A stretch of DNA of 40,556 nt from JBJGXI01 sp045635475 (GTDB taxonomy: Bacteria > Bacillota > Bacilli > Bacillales > Amphibacillaceae). The number at the start of each line of letters is the position of its first letter. Position 1 is the stretch's first letter. Location: NCBI RefSeq assembly GCF_045635475.1, contig NZ_JBJGXI010000050.1, positions 1-40,556 on the forward strand. Reading direction: 5' to 3'. Under the pieces are notes generated by a model that saw only the letters and a list, made by a program, of their open reading frames with translations, was not told where the DNA came from and searched no databases. Shown one piece after another: positions 1 through 8,565 of this stretch. The position numbers and the translations under genes are program-made.

Positions 1-16
1 GAAGACTAATTACTAG

Positions 17-45
17 TTGAACTAGTTCGTGAATTATGATATATT
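17..45 (+). promoter_or_regulatory. SigA-type promoter of rplS
   Basis: A -35 box TTGAAC at 17-22 and a -10 box TATATT at 40-45 are separated by exactly 17 bases, and TG sits one base before the -10 box, giving an extended -10. Transcription would begin near position 52, leaving a leader of about 105 nt before rplS. It would let rplS be transcribed separately from the genes upstream of the window. Confidence 0.75.
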
Positions 46-51
46 ACTTGT

Positions 52-150
52 TGTGCCCTGCGTAATTTGGAGGGTCGTATAAACGATGTTCCGCTTTCTG
101 TCAATTAGGTGTGGTATACCTATGGATATGAACATTGGTTTGGAAGGAGT
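52..150 (+). ncRNA. Putative L19 (rplS) mRNA leader
   Basis: About 105 nt of transcribed, non-coding RNA lies between the predicted start and the rplS ribosome binding site. It has the position and length of the L19 leader known in low-GC Gram-positives, a cis-acting element thought to let L19 control its own synthesis. A short hairpin is visible at 106-122 (TAGGT paired with ACCTA), just ahead of the ribosome binding site. The assignment rests on position and general features; I could not test it against the family covariance model. Confidence 0.5.
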
Positions 151-158
151 GTGACAGG

Positions 159-503
159 ATGCAAAACATAATCGAAGCAGTAACGAAAGAACAACTTCGT
201 ACTGATCATCCTGATTTCCGTCCTGGAGATACGGTAAAAGTCCACGTGAAAGTTGTGGAAGGAACCCGTGAGCGTATCCAGGTGTTTGAAGGCGTAGTAA
301 TTAAGCGTCAAAACGGCGGAATCAGTGAAACATTCACTGTACGTAAGATTTCTTACGGTGTTGGAGTTGAACGTACTTTCCCAGTACATTCTCCACGTGT
401 TGATAAGATTGAAGTTTCTCGTCGTGGTAAAGTACGTCGTGCGAAACTTTATTACCTACGTGCTTTACGTGGTAAAGCAGCACGTATCAAAGAAATTCGC
501 TAA
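159..503 (+). CDS. rplS: 50S ribosomal protein L19
   Basis: L19 is a large-subunit protein at the interface with the 30S subunit. The 114-residue product matches the usual family length of about 115 and is near-identical to Bacillus L19 throughout: KEQLRTD at the N-terminus, VKVVEGTRERIQVFEGVVI in the core, and a basic C-terminus ending RGKAARIKEIR. The reading frame is open upstream from a TTG at 135, but ATG 159 has AAGGAG at 143-148 and matches the family start. In Bacillus this gene follows rimM and trmD, which would lie just before the window. Its own promoter, leader and a strong terminator at 515-545 make it look like a separately expressed unit. Confidence 0.98.
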   Translation: MQNIIEAVTKEQLRTDHPDFRPGDTVKVHVKVVEGTRERIQVFEGVVIKRQNGGISETFTVRKISYGVGVERTFPVHSPRVDKIEVSRRGKVRRAKLYYLRALRGKAARIKEIR

Positions 504-514
504 TTGTATTGTAA

Positions 515-545
515 AAGGAGCTTGCATTGTCAAGCTCCTTTTTTC
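515..545 (+). terminator. Intrinsic terminator after rplS
   Basis: AAGGAGCTTG (516-524 region) pairs with CAAGCTCCTT across a short loop and runs into six T residues. It lies 12 bases after the rplS stop and separates rplS from lepB. Confidence 0.9.
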
Positions 546-619
546 AGTATATCGTTATACAATTTTAAAATTAGGACAAATTTATTGTAAGAAGCACAAT
601 TTTTTTGGGGGTAAAGATT

Positions 620-1177
620 ATGGCAAGTAACAAAAAGGAATGGTTGGATTGGGTTAAAGCTCTTGTAATCGCAGGTGTTTTGGCTTTTGTCGTCCGCATG
701 TTCTTTTTTACGCCTATTGTTGTAGATGGTCTATCAATGGAACCGACCCTGGAAAATGGTGACCATATGATTGTCAACAAGATTAGCTACAATTTTGGAG
801 AACCACAGAGGTTTGATATCGTAATATTTCATGCAACAATACAAAAAGATTATATTAAGCGTGTGATTGGTCTTCCTGGTGAGCATGTAGCTGTTCAAGA
901 TGATGTGCTATACATAAATAATCAACAAGTGGTAGAACCTTTCTTAGAAGAGTCTAAAGCACAGCTCACAGATAAGATGTATACAGAAGATTTTAGTTTA
1001 GAACAGCTTCCAGGAGGCTACGAAACAATTCCAGAAGGGCATGTGCTAGTTCTTGGTGACAATCGAGGCGACTCAACTGATAGTCGATTATTAGGTTTAA
1101 TCCCTTATGATCAATTGGTTGGTAAGGCAGAGCTATTATATTGGCCATTAGATCGACTTCGATTTGTTAAGGATTAG
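620..1177 (+). CDS. lepB: Type I signal peptidase (SipS/LepB family)
   Basis: This enzyme removes signal peptides from exported proteins at the outer face of the cytoplasmic membrane. The 185-residue product has the short Gram-positive form: a charged N-terminus, one transmembrane segment at about residues 12-35, the SMEP motif with nucleophile Ser39, and the general base Lys80 in YIKRVIGLPG. The GDNRGDSTDSR box lies at 146-156. ATG 620 follows GGGGG at 607-611; an upstream in-frame TTG at 605 is too close to that site. A signal peptidase between rplS and rbgA is common in Bacillaceae outside B. subtilis. It sits 9 bases before rbgA, so the two are probably cotranscribed. Confidence 0.95.
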   Translation: MASNKKEWLDWVKALVIAGVLAFVVRMFFFTPIVVDGLSMEPTLENGDHMIVNKISYNFGEPQRFDIVIFHATIQKDYIKRVIGLPGEHVAVQDDVLYINNQQVVEPFLEESKAQLTDKMYTEDFSLEQLPGGYETIPEGHVLVLGDNRGDSTDSRLLGLIPYDQLVGKAELLYWPLDRLRFVKD

Positions 1178-1186
1178 GAGGATATT

Positions 1187-2035
1187 ATGACTATTCAATG
1201 GTTTCCCGGACACATGGCGAAAGCAAGAAGGGAAGTACAGGAAAAATTAAAGTTAGTTGATTTTGTAATTGAGCTAGTTGACGCAAGGGCACCAGGTTCA
1301 TCTCAAAATCCAATGCTTCATCAAATATTACAAAATAAGCCACGTATGGTGGTATTGATGAAAAAAGATTTAGCTGATCCTGTCATAACACAGCAATGGT
1401 TATCGTATTGGAATTCAGCCAACATTCCTGCGCTTGCAGTCGACGTTCAACAGAGGCAAGACATTCAGCAGGTGATTACAGCTGCAAAAGAACTTGGTAA
1501 TGAAAAATTGGAAAAATTAAAGAAAAAGGGTGTTCGTCCAAGAGCTTCACGTGCCATGATTATCGGTATCCCGAATGTAGGTAAATCAACATTGATTAAC
1601 CGTCTAGCAAACAAAAAAATAGCTAAAACAGGTGATCGGCCAGGTATTACTACGAATCAACAGTGGATCAAAGTTAAAAAAGATTTTGAATTGTTGGACA
1701 CACCTGGAATATTGTGGCCAAAGTTTGAAGAGGAGATCATAGGTTATCGGTTGGCTTCTATAGGTACAATCAGAGACCAAATTCTCTCGCTTGAAGATAT
1801 TGCTGCGTTCGTTGTCAGGTATTTACAGCAGAATTATCCAGACATTCTTGCTTCTAGATACCAAATACCTTCAAAAATGACGGATATGATGGAAATATTT
1901 GAGACAATCGGCAAACTGCGCGGCTGTCTTGAAAGTGGTGGAAAAGTTAATATCGATAAGACTGCTGAAGTGGTTATAAGAGATCTTCGTTCAGCTCGGC
2001 TTGGACAAGTATCCTTAGAAATTCCAAGTGAATAA
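1187..2035 (+). CDS. rbgA: Ribosome biogenesis GTPase RbgA (YlqF)
   Basis: RbgA is a circularly permuted GTPase that acts late in 50S assembly. The 282-residue product starts with the family signature TIQWFPGHMAKARREV. The order is permuted as expected: the G4 region comes first (about residue 58-61), then G1 GIPNVGKS (127-134), G2 around GITT (153-156) and G3 DTPG (171-174). The C-terminal helical domain contains RGCLESGG. An oddity is G4, which reads MKKD where family members normally have NKxD, so the guanine-contacting Asn is a Met. All other motifs are intact, so the gene is probably functional. Start ATG 1187 has GGAGG at 1176-1180. Confidence 0.97.
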   Translation: MTIQWFPGHMAKARREVQEKLKLVDFVIELVDARAPGSSQNPMLHQILQNKPRMVVLMKKDLADPVITQQWLSYWNSANIPALAVDVQQRQDIQQVITAAKELGNEKLEKLKKKGVRPRASRAMIIGIPNVGKSTLINRLANKKIAKTGDRPGITTNQQWIKVKKDFELLDTPGILWPKFEEEIIGYRLASIGTIRDQILSLEDIAAFVVRYLQQNYPDILASRYQIPSKMTDMMEIFETIGKLRGCLESGGKVNIDKTAEVVIRDLRSARLGQVSLEIPSE

Positions 2036-2044
2036 AAAACACTA

Positions 2045-2080
2045 AGGCATTAGTTATGAATAATGCCTCTTATAAGTTTT
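2045..2080 (+). terminator. Possible weak terminator between rbgA and rnhB
   Basis: AGGCATTA (2045-2052) pairs perfectly with TAATGCCT (2061-2068), followed by a broken T-rich run. The T tract is poor, so it may act as a partial attenuator or a processing site. Confidence 0.5.
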
Positions 2081-2100
2081 AAAATGGGGGAATAGAGTTC

Positions 2101-2880
2101 GTGGGCGACAAATTTTCGATTACAGAAATCAAACAATTACTATTGGATGAAGAAGTTAGTGTCGTCCAATTGGATCAGCTTAAGCAGGATGTACGAATCG
2201 GCGTGCAACGATTGTTAAAGCAATATGAAAAAAAAGTAGCAAAACAGCAACAACTTGAGCAGTTATACCATAAAATGTTACATTTTGAGAGAGTGCAGTA
2301 CCAGCTTGGCAAAAAGATGATTGCTGGTGTAGATGAAGTTGGCAGAGGTCCCCTAGCTGGGCCAGTTGTTGCTGCTGCCGTAATTTTACCTGATGACTTC
2401 TACTTGCCAGGAATAAACGATTCTAAACAACTCTCACAACAGCAAAGAGATAAATATTTTGATGTGATTTCAAGTGAAGCAATTAGTTTTGGAATAGGAA
2501 TGGTACATAATCAAGAAATTGATGAAATTAATATATATCAAGCTACTAAACTGGCTATGAAAAAAGCTATCAATCAATTAACGCTTACCCCAGAGCATGT
2601 GTTAATTGATGCTATGCAATTAGAAGATCTGCCTTGTTCGAGTGAGTCTGTAATAAAAGGAGATCAAAAAAGTGTTTCTATTGCGGCTGCTAGTATTGTC
2701 GCAAAAGTAACGAGAGATAGATTTATGGAAAATATAGATCATAAATATCCAATGTACAAATTTTCTTCTAATATGGGATATGGAACAAAGGATCATATCC
2801 ACGCCATAGATAGGTATGGTACCTGTCCCTACCATAGGACATCATTCGCTCCAATAAAACAAGTTCTCACTAATGCCTAA
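2101..2880 (+). CDS. rnhB: Ribonuclease HII
   Basis: RNase HII cleaves the RNA strand of RNA-DNA hybrids and removes misincorporated ribonucleotides. The 259-residue product has an N-terminal extension of about 70 residues, rich in charged residues and Gln, as in Bacillus RnhB, before the catalytic domain. The acidic active site is visible: Asp78 and Glu79 in AGVDEVGRGPLAGP, Asp170 in LIDAMQ, and Asp206 in KVTRDRF. The start is GTG 2101, preceded by GGGGG at 2086-2090. In B. subtilis rnhB is followed by ylqG and ylqH; here sucC follows directly. Confidence 0.96.
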   Translation: MGDKFSITEIKQLLLDEEVSVVQLDQLKQDVRIGVQRLLKQYEKKVAKQQQLEQLYHKMLHFERVQYQLGKKMIAGVDEVGRGPLAGPVVAAAVILPDDFYLPGINDSKQLSQQQRDKYFDVISSEAISFGIGMVHNQEIDEINIYQATKLAMKKAINQLTLTPEHVLIDAMQLEDLPCSSESVIKGDQKSVSIAAASIVAKVTRDRFMENIDHKYPMYKFSSNMGYGTKDHIHAIDRYGTCPYHRTSFAPIKQVLTNA

Positions 2881-2973
2881 TCAATTTAAATGAATTGATG
2901 ACTAATTGTGGACAGTAGGAGACTTTTTTTTATACAATAAACATGTATGTTAATTAGATAGGGAGGAAGGAAG

Positions 2974-4131
2974 ATGAACATTCACGAGTACCAGGGTAAA
3001 GAACTACTTCGAAAATACGGGGTTGCTGTACCTAATGGACACGTTGCCTATACAGTCGAAGAAGCTGTCAAAGCAGCAGAATCATTAAGTAGCAGTGTTA
3101 CCGTAGTAAAAGCGCAAATCCATGCCGGTGGTAGAGGAAAAGCTGGTGGTGTAAAAGTAGCTAAAAGCCTTGATGAAGTACGTACATATGCGGATGAAAT
3201 TTTAGGTAAAACCTTAATTACACATCAAACTGGTCCAGAAGGTAAAGAAGTAAAGCGTTTGCTTATTGAAGAAGGTTGCGATATTAAACAAGAATATTAT
3301 GTAGGCCTAGTATTAGACCGTGCCACTTCAAGAGTTACGATGATGGCTTCTGAAGAAGGCGGTACAGAGATTGAAGAAGTAGCAGCAGAATCGCCGGAAA
3401 AAATATTTAAAGAAGTTATTGATCCGGTTGTTGGCTTACTCCCATACCAAGCCCGTAGACTTGCATTTAACATTAATATTCCAAGCGAATATCTTTCAAA
3501 AGCGGTTAAATTTATGATGGGCCTTTATCAAGTTTTCGTTGATAAAGATTGCTCAATCGCTGAAATTAATCCTTTAATTACAACCGGCGATGGCGATGTA
3601 TTAGCACTAGATGCAAAAATGAATTTTGATGATAATGCACTATTTCGTCAAAAGGATATTGTTGCCTACCGTGATTTAGAAGAGGAAGATGAAAAGGAAA
3701 TCGAAGCTTCTAAATATGATTTAAGTTATATTGCCTTAGATGGAAATATTGGATGTATGGTAAACGGTGCTGGCCTTGCCATGGCAACGATGGATATTAT
3801 TAAGCATTATGGCGGAGACCCCGCTAACTTCCTTGACGTTGGGGGCGGTGCCACTACAGAGAAAGTTACGGAAGCCTTTAAAATTATCTTATCGGATAAA
3901 AATGTTAAAGGAATTCTTGTAAATATATTTGGCGGAATTATGAAATGTGATGTCATTGCAGAAGGTGTAGTTCAAGCAACTAAACAAGTCGGTTTAGAAA
4001 TTCCACTCGTTGTTCGTTTAGAGGGAACTAATGTTGATCTTGGTAAGAAAATCCTTGCTGAGTCTGGTTTAAACATTACAGCTGCAGAATCGATGGCTGA
4101 TGGTGCAGAGAAAATCGTATCATTAGTTTAA
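2974..4131 (+). CDS. sucC: Succinyl-CoA synthetase (ADP-forming) beta subunit
   Basis: SucC is the nucleotide-binding beta subunit of the TCA-cycle enzyme that converts succinyl-CoA to succinate with ATP formation. At 385 residues it matches the Bacillus length exactly. It opens with MNIHEYQGKELLRKYGV, has an ATP-grasp domain (KAQIHAGGRGKAGGVK at about 46-61) and a C-terminal ligase domain with LDVGGGAT and GILVNIFGGI. ATG 2974 follows GGGAGGAAGG. sucD starts 54 bases later, the usual two-gene arrangement. Presence of sucCD is consistent with a working oxidative TCA cycle. Confidence 0.98.
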   Translation: MNIHEYQGKELLRKYGVAVPNGHVAYTVEEAVKAAESLSSSVTVVKAQIHAGGRGKAGGVKVAKSLDEVRTYADEILGKTLITHQTGPEGKEVKRLLIEEGCDIKQEYYVGLVLDRATSRVTMMASEEGGTEIEEVAAESPEKIFKEVIDPVVGLLPYQARRLAFNINIPSEYLSKAVKFMMGLYQVFVDKDCSIAEINPLITTGDGDVLALDAKMNFDDNALFRQKDIVAYRDLEEEDEKEIEASKYDLSYIALDGNIGCMVNGAGLAMATMDIIKHYGGDPANFLDVGGGATTEKVTEAFKIILSDKNVKGILVNIFGGIMKCDVIAEGVVQATKQVGLEIPLVVRLEGTNVDLGKKILAESGLNITAAESMADGAEKIVSLV

Positions 4132-4185
4132 TTCATAATTATATTGCTAAGTTCGTCGGAACTAATAACGAAAGGATGGACCGAA

Positions 4186-5088
4186 ATGAGTGTATTCATA
4201 AATAAAGATACAAAGGTTATCGTTCAAGGTATAACTGGTTCTACCGCACTTTTCCATACTAAACAAATGCTTGAGTATGGTACAAAGATTGTTGGTGGGG
4301 TAACACCTAAAAAAGGTGGATCAGAGGTTGAAGGAGTACCCGTATTTAATACGGTAAGAGAAGCTGTTGAAAAAACTGGAGCAAATGCATCAGTTATCTA
4401 TGTGCCTGCTCCATTTGCTGCAGATGCTATTATCGAAGCTGCAGATGCAGAACTTGATTTAGTGATTTGTATTACTGAGCATATTCCAGTCTTGGATATG
4501 GCTAAAGTGAAACGTTATTTAGAAGGTAAGAAGACTCGTCTTGTTGGACCAAACTGTCCAGGAGTAATTACGCCGGAAGAATGTAAAATCGGTATTATGC
4601 CGGGCTATATTCATAAAAAAGGACATATCGGTGTTGTTTCACGTTCAGGTACATTAACATATGAAGCTGTGCATCAACTGTCTGAGAAAGGCTTTGGCCA
4701 ATCGACTGCTGTTGGTATTGGTGGAGATCCTGTCAATGGAACGGATTTTATTGACGTGCTACATGCATTCAATGAAGATCCAGAAACAGAAGCGGTTATG
4801 ATGATTGGTGAGATCGGTGGTACAGCTGAGGAGGAAGCTGCTGAATGGGTTAAAGCCAATATGACAAAGCCAGTTGTTGGCTTTATTGGTGGAGCTACAG
4901 CACCTCCAGGAAAACGTATGGGACATGCTGGAGCGATTATCTCAGGCGGTAAAGGTACAGCTGATGAAAAAATTAAAGTATTAAATGCGTGTGGCATTGA
5001 AGTTGCTGAAACGCCTTCTGTCATGGGTGAGACTATTATAAGCGTACTAAAAGCAAAAGGCTTGTACGACAAATGTAAAACACATTAA
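4186..5088 (+). CDS. sucD: Succinyl-CoA synthetase alpha subunit
   Basis: SucD binds CoA and carries the histidine that is phosphorylated in the reaction. The 300-residue product equals the Bacillus length. It has the CoA-binding fold near the N-terminus (VIVQGITGSTALFHT), GPNCPGVITP at 121-130, SRSGTLTYE at 152-160, and the active His247 in GHAGAIISGG. The frame is open from 4144, but ATG 4186 is the start shared by the family, with AAAGGATGG upstream. A strong terminator six bases after the stop ends the sucCD unit. Confidence 0.98.
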   Translation: MSVFINKDTKVIVQGITGSTALFHTKQMLEYGTKIVGGVTPKKGGSEVEGVPVFNTVREAVEKTGANASVIYVPAPFAADAIIEAADAELDLVICITEHIPVLDMAKVKRYLEGKKTRLVGPNCPGVITPEECKIGIMPGYIHKKGHIGVVSRSGTLTYEAVHQLSEKGFGQSTAVGIGGDPVNGTDFIDVLHAFNEDPETEAVMMIGEIGGTAEEEAAEWVKANMTKPVVGFIGGATAPPGKRMGHAGAIISGGKGTADEKIKVLNACGIEVAETPSVMGETIISVLKAKGLYDKCKTH

Positions 5089-5093
5089 CAATT

Positions 5094-5128
5094 TTTGGGC
5101 TGATTCGATGATCGGATCAGCCCAAAAA
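5094..5128 (+). terminator. Intrinsic terminator after sucD
   Basis: TTGGGCTGAT (5095-5104) pairs with ATCAGCCCAA (5116-5125), then a run of A. On the reverse strand it has a matching T run, so it could in principle work in both directions, but all neighbours are on the + strand. Confidence 0.88.
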
Positions 5129-5148
5129 AATAATATAGTAAGGGAAAG

Positions 5149-6051
5149 ATGTCTGTGAATAATAAAAAATGGTTGTTACTCCTGCTACACAGAACAAGAG
5201 GTATAACAAGACCGCTAATTCGAAAAATGTTAAAAAAAGACCCCACATTGGAAAGTATATATCCTTTATCAGCTGCTAATCTTGCACAGACATTTTCTTT
5301 GAAACAATCACGAGCAGCTACAATTTATCATGACTGGCACCATGTTTCTACCTCGAAATCATTAGAGAATGATCTTCAATGTTACGATATCCTCACCATT
5401 TTTGACCACAACTATCCACCTATGCTTAAAATGATCCAAGATCCTCCACTTATATTGTACCTGCTAGGAAATAGAAATCTATTAAATCATCTACCATCTT
5501 TAAGTGTAGTTGGTACTAGAAATCCTACACGCGAAGCAAAAAGAAAAATGGATTATATTTTACAACCGTTAGTAAAGAAAGATTGGTTGTTTGTTAGCGG
5601 TATGGCTAGAGGAATCGACACCTATGCACACCAGCTTGCGTTAAATAATAACGGTAAAACAATTGCCGTACTCGGCGGTGGGTTTGACCATATATATCCA
5701 AAAGAAAATGAACATCTTTTTTCCGTTTTAGCGAACGCACAATTAGTAATTTCTGAATATCCACCTCATATTCCACCTCAACGTTATCACTTTCCTGAAA
5801 GAAATCGAATCATAAGTGGTCTTAGTTTTGGTACAATTGTAATTGAGGCAAAAGAAAGAAGTGGTTCGTTAATAACTGTTGATCAGGCATTAGATCAAGG
5901 CAAGCAAGTATTTGCAGTACCAGGGTCTCCTTATATAGCACAAACAACCGGATGTCACAAAATGATTCAAGATGGCGCTAAATTAGTAATAAATACCTAT
6001 GATTTGGAAGAAGAATGGGAACAAGAACAGCTGAAATGGTGTCGAAATTAA
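5149..6051 (+). CDS. dprA: DNA-processing protein DprA (Smf)
   Basis: DprA binds incoming single-stranded DNA during natural transformation and loads RecA onto it. The 300-residue product contains the Rossmann-like DprA core: SLSVVGTRNPT at 118-127, FVSGMARGIDTYAH at 148-161, TIAVLGGGFDHIYP at 171-184, then a PERNRIISGLS segment and SGSLITVDQALDQG. ATG 5149 is only a few bases after AGGGAAAG; the in-frame GTG at 5155 is better spaced and could be the true start, shortening the protein by two residues. Nearly all Bacillaceae carry dprA here, so its presence alone does not show that the cell is competent. Confidence 0.96.
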   Translation: MSVNNKKWLLLLLHRTRGITRPLIRKMLKKDPTLESIYPLSAANLAQTFSLKQSRAATIYHDWHHVSTSKSLENDLQCYDILTIFDHNYPPMLKMIQDPPLILYLLGNRNLLNHLPSLSVVGTRNPTREAKRKMDYILQPLVKKDWLFVSGMARGIDTYAHQLALNNNGKTIAVLGGGFDHIYPKENEHLFSVLANAQLVISEYPPHIPPQRYHFPERNRIISGLSFGTIVIEAKERSGSLITVDQALDQGKQVFAVPGSPYIAQTTGCHKMIQDGAKLVINTYDLEEEWEQEQLKWCRN

Positions 6052-6104
6052 TCGAAATTTAATGAATATTGTAGCAATTTATAGGTGTGGAAAGAAATTC
6101 ATGT

Positions 6105-6134
6105 TTGACAAATCATTAGTAATTATTTAATAAT
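6105..6134 (+). promoter_or_regulatory. Likely promoter of topA
   Basis: A perfect TTGACA lies at 6105-6110. AATAAT at 6129-6134 (18-base spacer) is a five-of-six match to the -10 consensus. The site sits in the 157-base gap after dprA, about 75 bases before topA. In other bacteria topA promoters respond to supercoiling; nothing in the sequence tests this here. Confidence 0.6.
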
Positions 6135-6208
6135 AAGTAGGATTTATCATTCATATAAAAACACATTATATAAATGTAAAAACGAAGTACCTCTTGGGAG
6201 GAAAAGAT

Positions 6209-8287
6209 ATGGCAGATTACCTAGTAATTGTTGAATCACCGGCAAAAGCTAAGACAATTGAAAAATATTTAGGAAAGAAATACAAAGTAAAAGCTTCTAT
6301 GGGACATATTAGGGATTTACCGAAAAGTCAGATGGGAGTCAATGTAGAAGAGCAATTTGATCCTAAGTATATCACTATTAGAGGTAAGGGCCCCGTCCTT
6401 AAAGAATTAAAAACCGCAGCGAAAAAAGTAAAAAAAGTTTTCCTAGCGGCTGACCCGGATCGCGAAGGGGAAGCAATTGCATGGCATTTAGCTCATAGCC
6501 TTGACATTGATGAAACATCAGAGTGTCGCGTTGTATTTAACGAAATTACCAAAGATGCTGTTAAGGAATCTTTTAAGCATCCTAGAACGATTAATATGGA
6601 TCTTGTCAATGCGCAACAGGCGCGCAGAATCTTAGACCGGCTTGTCGGATATAACATTAGTCCTTTGTTATGGAAAAAGGTTAAAAAAGGACTTAGTGCG
6701 GGTCGGGTACAATCTGTTGCGGTAAAAATGATTATGGACCGGGAAAGAGAAATAGGCAGATTTGAGCCAGAAGAATACTGGTCTATTGAAGCAAGCTTTA
6801 TGACAAATAAAGAGGAATTTGAAGGCGCTTTTTATGGAATAGATGGTAAAAAGCAAGACCTACCTAACAAAGAGGAAGTAGATCAAATTTTAGCTAAGCT
6901 AAAAGGTAAGAGCTTTCAAGTTGATAAGGTAAATAAACGTGAGAGAAAAAGAAACCCAGCATTGCCTTTCACGACTTCTTCCTTACAACAGGAGGCAGCG
7001 CGCAAACTTAACTTTAGAGCTAGGAAGACCATGATGGTTGCGCAGCAATTATATGAAGGAATAGATTTAGGCAAGGCAGAAGGCGGTATAAACGGGTTAA
7101 TAACTTATATGCGTACAGATTCAACAAGATTATCGGAAACAGCAAAACAGGAAGCCGCTAATTATATCACCGATAACTTCGGAAAAGAATATTTAGGATC
7201 TTACAAGCAGGGGAAAAAGGCTGAAGGAGCACAAGATGCACACGAAGCGATTCGTCCAACATCTGCTTTCCGTGATCCGAAATCAATTAAAAGTATCTTA
7301 TCCCGTGACCAGTATAGACTGTATAAATTAATATGGGACCGCTTCACTGCTAGCCTTATGGCACCTGCGGTCATGGATACGATGACTGTTCATCTACTAA
7401 ACGAGGGTGTAGAGTTTAGAGCAACCGGCTCAAAGGTTAAGTTTAATGGGTTTATGAAAGTTTACATCGAAGGTAATGATGATAATAAAGAAGAGAAAGA
7501 TAAATTTCTACCAGATTTACAAGAAGGAATGACTGTTGCCGCAGAGGAGATTATACCAAATCAACATTTCACACAACCACCTCCAAGGTACACAGAAGCT
7601 AGATTAGTCAAAACGATGGAAGAACAGGGCATCGGCAGACCTTCTACTTATGCGCCGACTTTGGACACCATACAACGCAGAGGTTACGTTACGTTAGATA
7701 ATCGACGTTTTGTGCCAACAGAGCTTGGGGAAATTGTTATTGATTTGGTTGAAGAATTTTTCCCGGAAATCATTGATGTAGATTTTACAGTAAAGATGGA
7801 GTCTGACCTAGACTCTATTGAAGAGGGTAAAATAAAATGGGTTAGTATCATCGATGGTTTTTATCAAGGATTTGAAAGTCGTTTAGAAATTGCCGAGAAA
7901 GAAATGGAAACGGTAGAAATAAAAGATGAGCCAGCAGGAATTGACTGTGAAAACTGTGGTCATGGCATGGTTTATAAAATGGGTAGATATGGAAAGTTTC
8001 TGGCTTGTTCAAATTTCCCGGAATGTAGAAATACAAAACCAATTCTTAAAGAAATTGGAGTAAATTGCCCGAAATGTAAAGAAGGCAATGTGGTTGAACG
8101 TAAAACAAAGAAAAGAAGAACATTCTATGGATGCGATCAATATCCAGAATGCGATTTTATTTCCTGGGACAAACCAATATCAAGACCGTGTCCAAAATGT
8201 GACGAATTACTTGTAGAAAAGAAAATGAAAAAAGGAACACAAATTCACTGCACCAATTGTGACTATAAAGAAGAGCCGCAGAGTTAA
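6209..8287 (+). CDS. topA: DNA topoisomerase I
   Basis: This type IA topoisomerase relaxes negative supercoils by single-strand cleavage. At 692 residues it is full length. The Toprim domain is N-terminal, with VIVESPAKAKT and the metal-binding DPDREGEAIAWH at 82-93. The catalytic Tyr300 lies in GLITYMRTDSTRLS. Three C-terminal zinc-binding repeats follow, with cysteine pairs around CENCGHG, CPKCKEG and CPKCDEL. ATG 6209 follows GGGAGG at 6197-6202; an upstream in-frame TTG at 6194 overlaps that site and is unlikely. In most Bacillaceae trmFO comes next, but here a terminator and then xerC follow. Confidence 0.98.
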   Translation: MADYLVIVESPAKAKTIEKYLGKKYKVKASMGHIRDLPKSQMGVNVEEQFDPKYITIRGKGPVLKELKTAAKKVKKVFLAADPDREGEAIAWHLAHSLDIDETSECRVVFNEITKDAVKESFKHPRTINMDLVNAQQARRILDRLVGYNISPLLWKKVKKGLSAGRVQSVAVKMIMDREREIGRFEPEEYWSIEASFMTNKEEFEGAFYGIDGKKQDLPNKEEVDQILAKLKGKSFQVDKVNKRERKRNPALPFTTSSLQQEAARKLNFRARKTMMVAQQLYEGIDLGKAEGGINGLITYMRTDSTRLSETAKQEAANYITDNFGKEYLGSYKQGKKAEGAQDAHEAIRPTSAFRDPKSIKSILSRDQYRLYKLIWDRFTASLMAPAVMDTMTVHLLNEGVEFRATGSKVKFNGFMKVYIEGNDDNKEEKDKFLPDLQEGMTVAAEEIIPNQHFTQPPPRYTEARLVKTMEEQGIGRPSTYAPTLDTIQRRGYVTLDNRRFVPTELGEIVIDLVEEFFPEIIDVDFTVKMESDLDSIEEGKIKWVSIIDGFYQGFESRLEIAEKEMETVEIKDEPAGIDCENCGHGMVYKMGRYGKFLACSNFPECRNTKPILKEIGVNCPKCKEGNVVERKTKKRRTFYGCDQYPECDFISWDKPISRPCPKCDELLVEKKMKKGTQIHCTNCDYKEEPQS

Positions 8288-8293
8288 GTTAAG

Positions 8294-8328
8294 AAAAAAA
8301 GCTACTGAAAATCAGTAGCTTTTTTTGC
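8294..8328 (+). terminator. Intrinsic terminator after topA
   Basis: AAGCTACTGA (8299-8308) pairs with TCAGTAGCTT (8312-8321), with a run of A before it and a run of T after it. It should end topA transcription well. Confidence 0.92.
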
Positions 8329-8565
8329 TGTTGTAATCATAACAATATCGATCGGTGAAAGACTAGTATCAAAATCAAAAAAATATTTTGTCAATTTAGA
8401 TGGATTAAGTGTAGATTTGTATTATAATGGCTATGCTTTATTAATAATAAAGTGAATTAAATAGGATTATAAACAATTCAGAATTTTATTGCAATTTAGT
8501 AAAATTTATTGCATATACAGATTAGTTATGTTACTATTTATCTGCCTTAAAGCGAGGTGAATAAT
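8329..8565 (+). other. AT-rich gap before xerC with a possible promoter; no trmFO
   Basis: This 237-base stretch contains no credible gene. It is very AT-rich. A perfect -10 box TATAAT at 8423-8428 has no good -35 box at the usual distance, so a promoter for the cod operon here is only possible. In B. subtilis trmFO fills this position; I see no remnant of it in the bases before xerC. Confidence 0.45.

Noticed and set aside
4674..5072. Open reading frame of 132 codons antisense to sucD
   Set aside because: sucD is certain; the opposing frame is Ser/Ala/Pro-rich shadow sequence without a ribosome binding site.
8470..8490. Possible CodY-binding site before xerC (CAATTCAGAATTTTA)
   Set aside because: Only about 10 of 15 bases fit the AATTTTCWGAAAATT consensus, which is expected by chance in such AT-rich DNA.
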